From JAZKFT01 sp043760535 (GTDB taxonomy: Bacteria; Bacteroidota; Bacteroidia; Chitinophagales; Chitinophagaceae), in contig JAYUOV010000021.1 in assembly GCA_043760535.1 (NCBI GenBank), positions 1 to 6,787 on the forward strand: DNA of 6,787 nt, written 5' to 3'. The position numbers and the translations under genes are program-made. The notes below the pieces were generated by a model. It did no database searches. It was not told the origin of the DNA and saw nothing but the letters and a program-made list of their open reading frames with translations. Shown piece by piece: positions 6,691 to 6,787 of this stretch (positions are counted from its first letter, which is position 1; each line of letters starts with the position of its first letter).

Positions 6691-6787
6691 AGGGCATCTC
6701 TAAAAACCCATATTTTGTAAGTGCCGCATTTTAAGTTACAATTTTATTTTAATATGTTATTTTCTTTTTACTCTTGTTTTTCTGTTT
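6691..6787. other. AT-rich tail after the second GH29 gene
   Basis: No terminator hairpin is apparent in these 97 bp. Directly after the stop codon comes GGGCATCTCTAAAAACC (6692-6708), whose style recalls the ends of some insertion sequences, but no partner repeat lies in the window. An ATG at 6754 opens 11 hydrophobic codons that run off the window end. It could be the start of a signal peptide or chance; it is too short to call. Confidence 0.35.

Noticed and set aside
1..6787. CRISPR array, tRNA, rRNA or riboswitch
   Set aside because: No regularly spaced direct repeats, cloverleaf-like segments or conserved RNA motifs were seen in the intergenic stretches; the only strong repeat pair is the IS ends.

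Overview
The window looks like a piece of a glycan-degradation locus from a Bacteroidota genome, most likely a free-living or environmental relative of the Chitinophagaceae or Sphingobacteria; the exact taxon cannot be read from the sequence. Reasons: the DNA is AT-rich, start codons have no Shine-Dalgarno sequence in front of them, secreted glycoside hydrolases of families GH92, GH16 and GH29 lie together on one strand, and the protein sequences resemble Bacteroidota versions of these families. No SusC/SusD pair, sigma/anti-sigma pair or hybrid two-component regulator is present, so membership in a polysaccharide utilization locus is inferred from the enzymes alone.

Layout: (1) 1-877, + strand, the C-terminal ~290 residues of a GH92 alpha-mannosidase-type enzyme whose start lies outside the window. 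(2) 895-1871, a 977-bp insertion sequence of the IS1595 type, bounded by perfect 25-bp inverted repeats and inserted 17 bp after the GH92 stop. Its transposase gene (906-1793, - strand) is one continuous reading frame interrupted by a single in-frame TAA, so it is a pseudogene by point mutation. (3) 2032-2874, + strand, a GH16 beta-glucanase-type enzyme. (4) 2988-4466, + strand, a secreted GH29 alpha-L-fucosidase-type enzyme with a C-terminal F5/8-type (discoidin-like) domain. (5) 4750-6690, + strand, a second secreted GH29 enzyme with a different build: N-terminal carbohydrate-binding-like module, GH29 barrel, C-terminal beta domain. (6) 6691-6787, an AT-rich tail without an assignable gene.

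How they may work together: all four hydrolases point the same way, and both GH29 proteins carry clear signal peptides, so they would act in the periplasm or at the cell surface. A GH16 endo-enzyme could cut a beta-glucan or beta-galactan type backbone, while two fucosidases and a mannosidase remove side-chain or terminal sugars. This suggests a fucose- and mannose-decorated glycan as target, but the true substrate is not shown by the sequence. The gaps between genes (113 and 283 bp) are wide enough for separate promoters.

I did not find a clearly new biological system. The most notable points are the single-stop transposase in an otherwise intact-looking IS without a target-site duplication, the two architecturally different GH29 enzymes beside each other, and the unusual active-site surroundings of the first GH29.
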